Assembly (NCBI GenBank): GCA_003020965.1
Contig: PXRL01000007.1
Coordinates: 47,166 to 111,165, forward strand
DNA: 64,000 nt
Source: Halobacteriales archaeon QS_4_69_225
GTDB lineage: Archaea > Halobacteriota > Halobacteria > Halobacteriales > Haloarculaceae
Direction: 5' to 3'
This document shows positions 51,129 to 60,131 of the stretch, in pieces (within the stretch, counting starts at the first letter, position 1; the number at the start of each line of letters is the position of its first letter). Made by a program: the position numbers and the translations under genes. The notes beneath the pieces are model-generated. The model had not been told where the DNA came from. It did not search any database and saw nothing but the letters and a program-made list of their open reading frames with translations.

Positions 51129-51510
51129 TCTCGATCGTCGTCGCCCCGACGAGTGACGTCCGGACGGACGCCCGCCACTCCTCGAGGGCGGCCTCGTGGC
51201 GGCGGCGGTGGGTCTCGGGGTCGTACGACAGTTCCGGGTCGGTCCGGAGTTCGTCCTCGGTGTCGTCGGGCGCCGGCAGCGGCGGCGGCGAGTCGACGAA
51301 CCGCTCCGGCGACACGTGCAGCGGCTCCGGGACGCCGTAGTCGGCGTCGACCGTCGTCCGGTGGAGGCGGGCGCGCATCCGGCCGCTGAACGGCGGCGTC
51401 ACCCGGAGCACGGCCGCCGTATCCCGCCGCTCGTTGGCCTCCAGGGCGGCCACCACGTCGTCGGCCGTCACCGCGAGCGACCGGATGACGGTCGGATCGT
51501 CGGACTCCAC
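51085..51510 (-). CDS. Hypothetical haloarchaeal protein
   Basis: A 141-residue acidic protein from a GTG start (VESDDPTVIRSLAVTADDVV). No ATG is available in frame near that start. VAALEANERRDTAAVLRVTP and FSGRMRARLHRTTVDADYG are conserved-looking segments, followed by an acidic Pro-rich middle and a charged helix (YDPETHRRRHEAALEEWR). It has no Cys, signal peptide or membrane segment, and I do not recognise a domain. The thioesterase gene lies 62 bp upstream in the same direction, so they may share a transcript. The 3' end is duplicated downstream. Confidence 0.6.
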   Translation of the reverse strand: MESDDPTVIRSLAVTADDVVAALEANERRDTAAVLRVTPPFSGRMRARLHRTTVDADYGVPEPLHVSPERFVDSPPPLPAPDDTEDELRTDPELSYDPETHRRRHEAALEEWRASVRTSLVGATTIETPAGAHEVSVSVLE

Positions 51511-51572
51511 GGTCGGACACGGACGCCGACCGCAAAGAGCGTATCGACGGCCGGCGGCCGGCGTCGCCGGCG

Positions 51573-51998
51573 TCAGGACAGTCCGGGCTCGAACGCCCGC
51601 AGCGACTCCCGCCAGGCCGCCGGCAGCGGCCGCGACGACGCTCCGTCCCAGGCGACCTGCACCGACTCGGCGGTCGCCGCCGGTTCGTCGCCGTCGCCAT
51701 CGCCGTCGTCGTCGCGGACGCGGTAGCCCATCCGGAAGCTCGAGTCGCCGACGGAGACGGCACCGCACTCGACGCGAATCGAGCCGACGGCGGCGTCGAC
51801 CGGCCGCCGGAAGTCGATCTCGAGGCTCGCGAGCACCATCCCGCCGTCTTCCAGGTCCATCCCGAGAACGCGGTCGACGTAGGCGGCCCGGGCCTGTTCG
51901 AGGTAGGTCGCGTAGACGGCGTTGTTGACGTGCCCGAGCGTGTCCAGGTCGCGGTACCGGACGGGAATCTCGACGTCGAAGCGGAACTCGGCGTCCAT
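51573..51998 (-). CDS. Hot-dog fold acyl-CoA thioesterase
   Basis: A 141-residue member of the 4-hydroxybenzoyl-CoA thioesterase (YbgC-like) group. The active-site signature is IPVRYRDLDTLGHVNNAVYA with the catalytic Asp, followed by the helix TYLEQARAAYVDRVLGM. I place the start at 51998 (MDAEFRFDVEIP); an ATG four codons earlier at 52010 is possible. It hydrolyses an acyl-CoA of unknown chain type. A Gly/Asp repeat (DDDGDGDGDE) interrupts the last strands and is probably a surface loop. Confidence 0.85.
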   Translation of the reverse strand: MDAEFRFDVEIPVRYRDLDTLGHVNNAVYATYLEQARAAYVDRVLGMDLEDGGMVLASLEIDFRRPVDAAVGSIRVECGAVSVGDSSFRMGYRVRDDDGDGDGDEPAATAESVQVAWDGASSRPLPAAWRESLRAFEPGLS

Positions 51999-52064
51999 GT
52001 CACGCTTCACCGGAGGCCGGCCGATGGGTCTTGCGCTTCCGAGCGGACCCCGCGACGGCCGGGC

Positions 52065-52172
52065 TCACAGCCCGAGGAAGACGAACAGTAGGGCCGCGAG
52101 CACGAGCACCACCACCAGTACGGTGAACCCGACAAGGGCGGCCTGGTGGAACGGACTGACCCCGGCGTTCAT
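52065..52172 (-). CDS. Single-helix 35-residue membrane peptide
   Basis: The frame is too short for standard gene finding. It reads MNAGVSPFHQAALVGFTVLV and continues VVLVLAALLFVFLGL to a TGA. The last 24 residues form one membrane helix. It lies 63 bp after the P-type ATPase stop on the same strand. Many P-type ATPases have small regulatory membrane peptides, so a link is conceivable but unproven. Confidence 0.45.
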   Translation of the reverse strand: MNAGVSPFHQAALVGFTVLVVVLVLAALLFVFLGL

Positions 52173-52235
52173 ACACGTCCTACGCCCCCCAGGGCCTAAC
52201 TCCCCGGGGGCGGCTTCACGACGAGAGAACGGCGG

Positions 52236-54548
52236 TCAGTCCTCGGGCGACAGCCGGGCCAGCCGCATCGCGTTGCCGGTGACGCCGAGGCTCATTCCCA
52301 TGTCGCCGACCACGACCGCGAGCGCGACGCTCACGTAGCCGAACGGGACGCCGACCGCGAGCAGCGTCTTCACTCCGAGGCTACCCCAGACGTTCTGCCG
52401 GATGATGCCGTTTGCCGCCCGCGACAGCGCGTACAGGTAGGGGAGCTTCCCGATATCGTCGCCCATCAGCGCGATGTCGGCCGTCTCGAGGGCGGTGTCG
52501 GTGCCGGCCGCGCCCATCGCGACGCCGACGTCGGCGGTCGCCAGCGCCGGCGCGTCGTTGACGCCGTCGCCGACCATCGCCACCTCGCCGTGGGCCGACC
52601 GCAGCGCCTCGACGGCCTCGACTTTCTCCTCGGGCAGCAGGTCGGCGCGGTAGTCGTCGACGCCGACCGTCTCGGCGATGGCCCGGGCGGTGCCCTCGTT
52701 GTCGCCGGTCAGCATCACGACGCGATCGACCCCGAGGTCGCGGAGCCGCTCGACCGCGCGCCGGGAGGCCGGCCGGACCTCGTCGGCGACGGCGATGACC
52801 CCGGCCAGCTCCGACTCCGTGCCGACGAGGACGACCGTCTTACCCGCCGCCTCGAGGTCGGTGAGCCGCTCGGCCGGCGACTCGGCCATCCGCTGGGTGC
52901 CGCCGTCGGTCGCGCGTCGGGGCCGCGAGAGGTCGAATCCGAGCTCCTCGAACAGCGCCGGCTTGCCGACGTAGTATGTCTCGCCGTCGAGGTCGGCACG
53001 GACGCCGCGGCCGGCCAGCCCCTCGAAGCCGGTCGGCTCCGGGCCGCCGTCGACGCCGGCGGCCTCCGCGCGGTCGAGTATCGCCCTGGCGATCGGGTGT
53101 TCGCTCCGCCGCTCGAGGGCGGCGGCCCGCCGGAGCAGGGTCGTCTCGTCGGTCCCGCTCAGCGGCACGACGTCGGTGACGGCGAGCCGACCCCTGGTGA
53201 GCGTTCCGGTCTTGTCGAGGGCGACGGCGTCGACCTCGCCGGTCGTCTCCAGGTGGGTGCCGCCCTTGACGAGCACGCCGTTGCGGGCGGCGCTGGTGAC
53301 CCCCGAGACGACCGAGACGGGCGTCGAGATGACGAACGCACACGGACAGGCGATGACCAGAAGCGTCAGTCCACGGACGAACCACGGCCGCCAGCCGCCC
53401 GGCAGCGCGACCTCGACCCCCGCGAGGCCGACCGTCGTCGCCCCGTCGAGGAAAAGCGGCGGCAGCGCCGCCGTCAGGGCCGCCGCCGCGACCACCACGG
53501 GCGTGTAGTAGCCCGCAAAGCGGTCGACGAACCGCTCGCTGTCGGTTCTTTTCTCCTGAGCACCCCGGACCAGCTCGATGATCCGCGACAGCGTCGAGTC
53601 GTCGGCGCGGGCGGTCGCCTCGACCTCCAGGTAGCCGCCCTCGACGATCGAGCCGGCGTAGACCTCCGCGCCCGGGGATTTGTCGACCGGGACGCTCTCG
53701 CCGGTGACCGGCGACTGGTCGAGGGCGCTCTCGCCGTCGACGACGGTCCCGTCGACGGGCACCCGGTCGCCGGGTCGGACGATCACCGTCTCGCCGACCG
53801 CGACCTCGTCGGCGGGGACGGTCACCTCCTCGTCTCCGCGGCGGACGGTCGCTTCCTCCGGCGACAGCTCCATCAGCTCGCGCAGTGAGTCCCGGGCGCG
53901 GTCCATCGAGTAGTCCTCGAGCAGCTCGGCGACGCTGAACAGGACCGCCAGCGTCGCCGCCTCGATGAAGTAGCCGATGCCGGTCGCCGCGAGGATGGCC
54001 GTCCCCATCAGCAGGTCGATGTCGAGACTCCGGTTCCGCGCCGAGTAGTAGCCGTCGCGGACGACCGGGTGGCCGGCGACGGCGGCCGCCGCCAACAGTA
54101 GGCCGTCGGCCAGCGACAGCGGGGAGCCGAGGACGCTCGCGGCCTCGGGGTCCGGCCCCCCGAAAACGAACTCGAGGAGGAGCCCGACCGTCAGGAGGAC
54201 CGCGCCGATCCACGTCTTGATCGCTCGGCGGCTCGTCCAGACGGCCGACGGCTCGGCGACGGCGGGCCCGTCGGCCGCCTCGCCGTCCCGGTCGGCCACC
54301 TCGTAGCCGGCCCGCTCGACGGCCGCGACCACGTCGCTTCGCGAGCCCCGCTCGGGGTCGAGCGTCACCGTCGCCGTCCCCGTGGTGGGCCGCAGCGTCG
54401 ACTCGCGGACCCCGTCGACTCGCTCGAGGCTCCCCTCGACCTTCGTCGCACAGGAGGGACAGTCCATCTCGGGGACCGTGAGCCGAACGGATCGCTCGCC
54501 GACCGCGCCGTCGCCCGTCCCGCCGTCCATCTCGGCGTCGTCCGTCAT
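52236..54548 (-). CDS. Heavy-metal P-type ATPase, Zn/Cd type
   Basis: A 770-residue P1B-type exporter. The N-terminal metal-binding domain has EMDCPSCATKVEGSLERVDG (Cys30, Cys33). The actuator loop has SPVTGESVPVDKSPG and the membrane metal site is CPC at 401-403 (LLVIACPCAFVISTPVSVVS). The phosphorylated Asp445 sits in LDKTGTLT, HP in RSEHPIARAI, and GDGVNDAPALATADVGVAMG is the hinge. CPC with this surrounding sequence favours Zn, Cd or Pb rather than copper. The ATG at 54548 is preferred over an upstream one. It shares strand and region with a Bat-type regulator that ends 58 bp upstream of it. Confidence 0.88.
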   Translation of the reverse strand: MTDDAEMDGGTGDGAVGERSVRLTVPEMDCPSCATKVEGSLERVDGVRESTLRPTTGTATVTLDPERGSRSDVVAAVERAGYEVADRDGEAADGPAVAEPSAVWTSRRAIKTWIGAVLLTVGLLLEFVFGGPDPEAASVLGSPLSLADGLLLAAAAVAGHPVVRDGYYSARNRSLDIDLLMGTAILAATGIGYFIEAATLAVLFSVAELLEDYSMDRARDSLRELMELSPEEATVRRGDEEVTVPADEVAVGETVIVRPGDRVPVDGTVVDGESALDQSPVTGESVPVDKSPGAEVYAGSIVEGGYLEVEATARADDSTLSRIIELVRGAQEKRTDSERFVDRFAGYYTPVVVAAAALTAALPPLFLDGATTVGLAGVEVALPGGWRPWFVRGLTLLVIACPCAFVISTPVSVVSGVTSAARNGVLVKGGTHLETTGEVDAVALDKTGTLTRGRLAVTDVVPLSGTDETTLLRRAAALERRSEHPIARAILDRAEAAGVDGGPEPTGFEGLAGRGVRADLDGETYYVGKPALFEELGFDLSRPRRATDGGTQRMAESPAERLTDLEAAGKTVVLVGTESELAGVIAVADEVRPASRRAVERLRDLGVDRVVMLTGDNEGTARAIAETVGVDDYRADLLPEEKVEAVEALRSAHGEVAMVGDGVNDAPALATADVGVAMGAAGTDTALETADIALMGDDIGKLPYLYALSRAANGIIRQNVWGSLGVKTLLAVGVPFGYVSVALAVVVGDMGMSLGVTGNAMRLARLSPED

Positions 54549-54606
54549 CGCCCGGAGGTTGGGGCGACACCTCGATGAGCCTTTTCTGGAATATTCCAAA
54601 CGACCG

Positions 54607-55350
54607 TCAGCCCGGGGTCGATGCCGGCAGCCGCTCGTCGGCGACGTGCTGTTCGGCCAGGTACGCCTCGGCCCGCCGGAGCCGGTAGGTCAGCGTCGAC
54701 CGCGGCACGCCGAGGTGATCGGCGAGTTCGCTCACGTCGATCTCGCGGGGCGTCTCGTAGTAGCCGTGCTCGACGGCGGCCCGGAGCGCAGCCTCCTGTT
54801 CGGCCGACAGGGCGTCCGGTCCGTCGGTCGTCTCTCCCGTCGGGCCGTCGGCGGCGGCGGTCCGGAGCATCTCCATCCGGACGCCGCCGCCGACGGTGGC
54901 CTCGAGCTCGTCGAAGAAACCCGTCGCGTCGCCCTCGCCGGAGTGGATGATGCGCCACGTGTAGTGGCGGCCCTCGTGGTTCGTGTCGAACAGCAGGCCG
55001 TCGCCGAGGTAAGCCCGGGCGATGTGTGGGACCGAGGCACAGTCGGACGACCGCTCCCAGCAGGAGTACAGCACGAGCGTCTCCCCGGAGTGGTCGAGCA
55101 CCTGGGTCCGCTGGCTGGCGCCGCAGTCCGTCGTCGCCAGACAGTCCGCGTAGTAGTCGGTCTCGCGGAACGTCGTCTCGATGTCGGCCAGCGCCTCGGG
55201 CGGCCCCGTGGCGTGGTCGACCCGCCAGAGCCGCTCGTCGGTGACGTGCAACGACAGCGAGCGGATGCGGGCGTCGGCGTGGTCGGCCAGGGTGTCGGCC
55301 ACCGCGTTCGACCCCGGTCCGTACTCCAAGGCGAAGACCAGCTCGCGCAT
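54607..55350 (-). CDS. Bat-type HTH-10 regulator, Cys/His-rich sensor domain
   Basis: A 247-residue regulator. The C-terminal HTH-10 reads EIDVSELADHLGVPRSTLTY and RLRRAEAYLAEQHV, as in haloarchaeal Bat-like proteins. The N-terminal sensor half is rich in Cys and His: YADCLATTDCGASQRTQVLD, then YSCWERSSDCASVPHIA, about five Cys in 45 residues. This could bind metal. It lies directly upstream of the Zn/Cd-type P-ATPase on the same strand, which suggests it controls the exporter in response to metal; this is inference. The ATG at 55350 fits the family start (MRELVFALEYGPG). Confidence 0.75.
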   Translation of the reverse strand: MRELVFALEYGPGSNAVADTLADHADARIRSLSLHVTDERLWRVDHATGPPEALADIETTFRETDYYADCLATTDCGASQRTQVLDHSGETLVLYSCWERSSDCASVPHIARAYLGDGLLFDTNHEGRHYTWRIIHSGEGDATGFFDELEATVGGGVRMEMLRTAAADGPTGETTDGPDALSAEQEAALRAAVEHGYYETPREIDVSELADHLGVPRSTLTYRLRRAEAYLAEQHVADERLPASTPG

Positions 55351-55596
55351 ACCGGCCGTACGTGCCGCCCGGATAAACACGTGTCCCACGGGCGCGGCGG
55401 CAGTGTTCAGATAAGCGGCGGTGGACTATGAAGGCCACCACCGGGTGGGACTGGAAGGGGCCGACCGGTCGGCGGCTCCGACGACGCTAGAACCGCAGGA
55501 CAATCGCTGATTTCCGGAGACAGCGAGTCAGAGCCGCCGAGCGGGAGGGGGCTTCCGAGGTGATCTCAGTCGAACCGTTACTGCCTGATTTCTTAT

Positions 55597-56028
55597 TTGA
55601 ACACTACCGGAGCGGCCGCCGGAACCGTCTTGTCGCCGTCGTCCGAACCGCGGGGCGTGCGGCCGGAGCACCGCGACGGACTGCTCGCGGTCGGCGGGCT
55701 CGCCGGCCTCGTCGGAATCACGGCGGCGACCGTCGGGGTCGGACGACTGCTCGACCCGGGCGCCGCCACGGCCGGCGTCGTCGTCGCCGTCGTCGTCGAG
55801 GTCGTCTTCCTCCGGGTCCCGTCGCGGGCGCTCGGCCTCTGGGAGCGCCGCGGCGTCCCGGTCGCCGGAGCGGGGGTCGTCCTCGCGGGCGGGCTGATCG
55901 CCGTCCGGACCGCGCCGCGGCTGCTCGGCGTCCCTTTCTGGGGGCTCGTCACGTATCTCGTGCTCCTCGGCTGTGTCCTGTCGGGCGCCGGCAACCCGGT
56001 CGCGGCGCTGGCCGGCGGGGACGGCTGA
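55597..56028 (+). CDS. Hypothetical four-helix membrane protein
   Basis: A 143-residue frame from a TTG start, with about four hydrophobic segments: GLLAVGGLAGLVGITAATVG, AATAGVVVAVVVEVVFLRVP, VAGAGVVLAGGLIAVRTA and FWGLVTYLVLLGCVLSGAG. No ATG lies in frame at the beginning, so the start is uncertain and might be a later GTG. No family is recognised. It is convergent with the Gly-rich small protein gene that follows. Confidence 0.5.
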   Translation: MNTTGAAAGTVLSPSSEPRGVRPEHRDGLLAVGGLAGLVGITAATVGVGRLLDPGAATAGVVVAVVVEVVFLRVPSRALGLWERRGVPVAGAGVVLAGGLIAVRTAPRLLGVPFWGLVTYLVLLGCVLSGAGNPVAALAGGDG

Positions 56029-56041
56029 CCGCCCGTGTGCG

Positions 56042-56305
56042 TTAGTCGTCGGGCCCACTAACGTCGATCGCGACGCCGCCCTCGTTCGGCCGGCCGCCGT
56101 CCGTCATCGCCCGGCCGTCGGCGGCGTCGTACACCTCGTCGACGGCGGCGCCGGCGAGGTAGCCGACGGCGCCGCCGAGCCCGGAGGTGACGCCGGTCGT
56201 CACCGGGCCGACGCGGCCGCCGACCGCGGCGCCGACCTTCGCTCCTACCTCCGCGATCGCTCGGGCGTTCTCTCCGCCTCCCTCGGAACCGGATTTCGAT
56301 CGCAT
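56042..56305 (-). CDS. Gly/Ala-rich small protein, glycine-zipper-like
   Basis: An 87-residue protein. The middle, AIAEVGAKVGAAVGGRVGPV and TTGVTSGLGGAVGYLAGAAV, has small residues at regular spacing, as in glycine-zipper membrane-inserting segments. It has no signal peptide and an acidic tail (EGGVAIDVSGPDD). Function unknown. It lies 51 bp after the NAD(P)-binding protein gene on the same strand, and the two may be co-transcribed. Confidence 0.55.
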   Translation of the reverse strand: MRSKSGSEGGGENARAIAEVGAKVGAAVGGRVGPVTTGVTSGLGGAVGYLAGAAVDEVYDAADGRAMTDGGRPNEGGVAIDVSGPDD

Positions 56306-56356
56306 CGGACGTACCTACGGGCCACATCCACTTGGGCATACGGCCGACCGTACTCC

Positions 56357-57238
56357 TCACCGGCCGTCGACGTACGCCTCCAGCGTCAGGAGGTCGTCGA
56401 CGGCGACGCCGAACGCCGAGACGTCGTTCGGGGCGGCGACGTTGTCGTGGCGCAGCGCCCGGTGCTGGTCGCGCCCGACGGGGACGCCGGGGACGGCATC
56501 GGCGACGGCGGCACCGGCGGCCGCGACCGCGCCGGGCACCGGAACGACGACGCGGTCGCCGGCGACCCGCCGGACGGTCTCGGCGAACGTCAGCACCTCG
56601 GGGCCGCCGAGCCGGTACGTCTTTCCCGTGTGCCCGGGGCCGACGACGCCGTCGGCCAGCATCGGCGCGAGGTCCCCGACCCACATCGGGTGGAGCCGCC
56701 CGGCGCCGGCCGGCAGCGGCAGGACGACCGGCGGGACGGCCCGCTCCAGGAACGGGACGAACGCACAGCCGTCGCCGAAGACGACCGACGGTCGGTAGAC
56801 GACCGACTCGGGGGCCGCCGCTCGCACTGCCCGCTCGGCGCGTCGCTTCGCCCGGAAGTAGGCGGTGTCGATGTCGGCCGCGACCCCGAGGGCGCTCACC
56901 TGGACGAACCGCTCGACGCCGGTCCGCTCGGCGGCGGCGACCAGCCGGCGGGTTCCGCCCGCGTGGACCGTCTCGTGGCTCCGGGCCGGCCGGACGTGCG
57001 CCGGAAGCGCGACGAGGTTCGCGACGACGTCGTGTCCCTCGACCGCCCCGCCGACGCCGTCGTCGGTCACGTCCAGGGCAACGGTCGCGACGTCGTCCGG
57101 CAGTGCCGCCCGGTCGGGCGACCGCGAGGCCGCGGTGACGTCGTGGCCGCGCGCGGCGAGCACGTGGCAGAGCGCCCGCCCGACGAACCCCGATCCGCCG
57201 GCGACGAAAACGTTCACGTCGGCCGGTCGGGCTACCAT
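56357..57238 (-). CDS. NAD(P)H-binding epimerase-like protein (NDUFA9 type)
   Basis: A 293-residue atypical short-chain dehydrogenase. The dinucleotide-binding motif is VFVAGGSGFVGRALCHVLAA. RFVQVSALGV and YRPSVVFGDG match the NDUFA9-like family common in haloarchaea, sometimes annotated as a complex I subunit. The classical SDR catalytic YxxxK is replaced by YFRAKRRAE, so Tyr and Lys may still be present in altered form. Residues after 200 form the substrate domain (HPMWVGDLAPMLADGVVGPG). The actual substrate is unknown. Confidence 0.82.
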   Translation of the reverse strand: MVARPADVNVFVAGGSGFVGRALCHVLAARGHDVTAASRSPDRAALPDDVATVALDVTDDGVGGAVEGHDVVANLVALPAHVRPARSHETVHAGGTRRLVAAAERTGVERFVQVSALGVAADIDTAYFRAKRRAERAVRAAAPESVVYRPSVVFGDGCAFVPFLERAVPPVVLPLPAGAGRLHPMWVGDLAPMLADGVVGPGHTGKTYRLGGPEVLTFAETVRRVAGDRVVVPVPGAVAAAGAAVADAVPGVPVGRDQHRALRHDNVAAPNDVSAFGVAVDDLLTLEAYVDGR

Positions 57239-57331
57239 CGTGGTGTGCGTTCCGGTCGGGAGTGCCCGGCGCTCGGGGCCGCCAGCCGCGTCCAGTCGGT
57301 CAAACGGACGGGTCCGTGCCGCTCGCGGGGG

Positions 57332-58150
57332 TCACCCGCCGTCTTCGACGGTGACGGTGCGCTCGCGCCGGTCGGCGCCACAGTCGAGGACGACCCGGAT
57401 CGGCCGGTCGCCGTCGCCGGACGCCGTGATCGACTCCCGAAGCGTCCCGGTCGCCCCGACGTCGACCGCGACGCCGGACTCCGGGACGTCGAGCGACCCG
57501 CGTTTCGCGCCGAGCGTGGCCAGAAACCGGCCGGCGCGGTCGCCGACGTTCCGCACCTCGTCCGTCGCCTCGAACGTCTCGCCGGCCTCGACCCGGTCCG
57601 GGACGTCGAACCGCTCGACCTCGAATCGGGGGCTCGCGGCGAGGTCGTTCACGACGTCGTCCGACAGCTGCCACCCGGGCCGCGGGCCGTCATCCCGCTC
57701 CCAGACGATGCGGGCATCCGGAACGTCGGCCACCGGCACCCGGATCGCCACGCGGTCCCGGTCGGGCCGCTCGTCGAACCCGACCGGTATCATCCGGTCG
57801 TGCCGCGTGTCGTCCGCCTCGACGGCGAGCGGAAGGTCGATGGGCTCGTCGGACTGCTCCCACCCGCCGGGTCCCGGCTTGAAGCCCGCCGTGGAGACCA
57901 GAACGGAGAGGTACTGGTCGTCGCCGGCGTCGGTGACCCGTTCGTAGCGGTGATGTGAGACGGCCTCTACGGTGGCGACTGACGGGTGCACGACGGGGTC
58001 GGCGACGCGGAGGGCGCGCCCGTCGTCGGTCTCGAACCGGTCGCCGACCGGGAGCCTCGGCCGCTCGCCCGACCCACCGGACGGGCCGGCGCACCCGGCG
58101 GCCGCGACACACAAGGGAAGCGTTCGGAGGAGCGCACGTCTGGAGGGCAT
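57332..58150 (-). CDS. Tat-exported lipoprotein of unknown function
   Basis: A 272-residue protein. The N-terminus SRRALLRTLPLCVAAAGCAG has a twin-arginine motif and a lipobox (AAGC), so it should be exported and lipid-anchored at Cys20. Residues 30-180 have no recognised domain (VVHPSVATVEAVSHHRYERV). The last 80 residues (FDVPDRVEAGETFEATDEVR, NVGDRAGRFLATL) look like a CARDB or immunoglobulin-like domain found in many haloarchaeal surface proteins. The start at 58150 is the only one that keeps the signal peptide at normal length. Confidence 0.72.
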   Translation of the reverse strand: MPSRRALLRTLPLCVAAAGCAGPSGGSGERPRLPVGDRFETDDGRALRVADPVVHPSVATVEAVSHHRYERVTDAGDDQYLSVLVSTAGFKPGPGGWEQSDEPIDLPLAVEADDTRHDRMIPVGFDERPDRDRVAIRVPVADVPDARIVWERDDGPRPGWQLSDDVVNDLAASPRFEVERFDVPDRVEAGETFEATDEVRNVGDRAGRFLATLGAKRGSLDVPESGVAVDVGATGTLRESITASGDGDRPIRVVLDCGADRRERTVTVEDGG

Positions 58151-58569
58151 TCTCGTTCGCCGCCTGTTCGCTGTCGGGCATATGTCTTCCGGGCATTGCC
58201 CGCGGTCGTCGCTCGCTCCGTCGGCGTCTCCTCGACGCAGTTCCGTCGTCCCAAGGAACGCCCGCATCATCCCTCTCCAAACCGGGGGCACCCGAAACGG
58301 GCGCGACCAAGGCCGTGCCGTCGAGACACACGACCCCGGTGGTCGGCATGCACCCACGATACGGGCGGCCCAGCCATAGGTCGGCACCTGTCAGGACACG
58401 ACCGACGATGTCGTATCGCCTGTGTCAATCGCGATGCGCCCGCTCGTGTGGCGTTCCCGTGCGACCTGCGCGCCCACAATTCGCGGTGACACTCCGCTAT
58501 GGAACTGTGCCAGAACGTGATTCCCTGCCGGTCGAACTCCCGGGTCGATTACGTACCACCGGGGAACAG
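58151..58569. other. Intergenic region between lipoprotein and protease genes
   Basis: I see no supported gene in these 419 bp. Frames on both strands are Arg/Pro-rich and lack family sequence. Base composition becomes less GC-rich toward the right, where the AT-richer protease segment begins near 58570. Confidence 0.5.
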
Positions 58570-59694
58570 TCAGTAGGCGAACTTCATACTGGTATCGTTA
58601 TATATCGAATACGCCGAGGGACCTGACGCCCCGCCGTATGGGTATATCTTTACCTCCTCTCCGTCGTCGTTCGTACACGACTGCTGACGCTTTTGTTCCT
58701 CGGTTGCGCCCGAGTTGATCGCCAGTATGTACGCGTTGTCATCGCGGTAATCGTACATCGGGCCCCCGGAGTCTCCGCCGGCTATATCGAACGTCGTTAC
58801 GATTCCCTCGCCCTCGTAAGTCGGGCAACTGTCATTCTGGTGATCGATCTCCGTGATGTACTCGCCGGTCAGGCTCCCCAACGCTATGCCTTCTTTGCGA
58901 ATATCCTCCTTGGAACAGTCGCTGTTCGTACACGCGTCGTTGCACATCATCACACAGACGCCGTTGGAGGAGACGTAACCGTCGACACTTACTCTCGAAT
59001 CCAACGACGAGTCCAGTACCTTGTTTTGATATTCGTACGTGTCGTTCAGCGAGAGGTCGACGAACGCGTAATCCAGGTCCAGGTCGTGTTTCCTGACGTC
59101 GCCGAGTACCGTGCCGTCCTGGTACACCCTCGTCTCGGAGGTGTCCTTACAATCGCCGGTATAGAACAGGTGATCGGCCGTCAACATCCTCACTTCATCC
59201 TTGTTGGTGTCCTTGACGGCGCAGGTCGAGGTAGCCGCGCCCTCGGGGTCGTGTATTTCGACGCCACCGGGCATGTCGGGATAGTCTCCGGCGTTCTCGC
59301 ACTGTGTCATCAGCTTTCGGTCGGGGACGGTCCTCTTCGTGACGGATATCCCGTGAATCTCGGCTGGCAGATCGTTTCCATACCTCCTCGATTCGACGCC
59401 CACGCTGATCTCCATCTGTCTTCTGTCCCCGACCTCGGCACAGCCCTGAGTGATTCCGACCGATCTGATCCCCTCGCTGCCGAGATATTTCTCCGAAATG
59501 ATGTCTCTGTAGTGTCTGGCCTGCTGGACGTGCTCCCACCAGTCACTGCTGACCCGTTCCCTGCGCACGACCTCGTCACCCGACTTGTGAGTATCGACGT
59601 GACGATACGAACTCGCGTCTCGAAACAGCGTAAGGCCCGTTCCGGCGATACCGGCACCACCCCCGACGGACCTGAGTATCCTTCTCCGCTTCAT
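58570..59694 (-). CDS. Cys-rich trypsin-like (S1 family) serine protease
   Basis: A 374-residue exported protease. A Tat-like signal KRRRILRSVGGGAGIAGTGL starts it. The S1 catalytic triad is complete: His175 in MLTADHLFYTG, Asp208 in DLDLDYAFVDLS and Ser309 in DIAGGDSGGPMYDY. The protein has about a dozen Cys (CVMMCNDACTNSDCSKED), very unusual for a haloarchaeal protein, and suggests disulfides. Its DNA is clearly richer in A and T than neighbours, and residues such as Lys, Asn, Ile and Tyr are more frequent. With broken ORFs and a tRNA nearby, horizontal acquisition is likely. An ATG five codons upstream at 59709 is the alternative start. Confidence 0.82.
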   Translation of the reverse strand: MKRRRILRSVGGGAGIAGTGLTLFRDASSYRHVDTHKSGDEVVRRERVSSDWWEHVQQARHYRDIISEKYLGSEGIRSVGITQGCAEVGDRRQMEISVGVESRRYGNDLPAEIHGISVTKRTVPDRKLMTQCENAGDYPDMPGGVEIHDPEGAATSTCAVKDTNKDEVRMLTADHLFYTGDCKDTSETRVYQDGTVLGDVRKHDLDLDYAFVDLSLNDTYEYQNKVLDSSLDSRVSVDGYVSSNGVCVMMCNDACTNSDCSKEDIRKEGIALGSLTGEYITEIDHQNDSCPTYEGEGIVTTFDIAGGDSGGPMYDYRDDNAYILAINSGATEEQKRQQSCTNDDGEEVKIYPYGGASGPSAYSIYNDTSMKFAY

Positions 59695-60131
59695 CGTTGC
59701 AGCAACCATATGAATAAAACAAATTAAATAGTTTTGGGCGCAGCGCCGGGTGGTACCGGTAACGACGTATCGCTATCGGACGCGCTTCCGGTGTCATCAA
59801 CCGTCGCCGGACTCGTTTTGGACGACCTGTGGTCACCCGTCCACATCCCCACGATCCCCGAGCGGGGTGCATCCGTATCTAAAATACGCCAGTATTCGCG
59901 GGCCTCCGGACACCATCGGCGTGGCAGCGAGAGGTGCGTTCGCCGGCGATCCGGCGACTGGATGGGCGACAGGAACCACGATCCATACGCGGAGCGACAG
60001 ACCTCGATCATCCGTAGCGAGTCGTTCGCCGCCGCCCGAGTGCCGATGAATGAGAGCGCCGACGACCGGGCGGGTCGTCCGCCCAGTAGCGATCTCCGAT
60101 CCACATCCGATGTCGGGCACGAATCGAAACC
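59695..60131. other. AT-richer segment without a supported gene
   Basis: The first 40 bp (AAACAAATTAAATAGTTTTG) form the protease promoter on the minus strand. The remainder has several overlapping open frames on both strands, none with recognisable protein features. With the two broken ORFs to the right it may be the body of a decayed integrated element. Confidence 0.4.
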
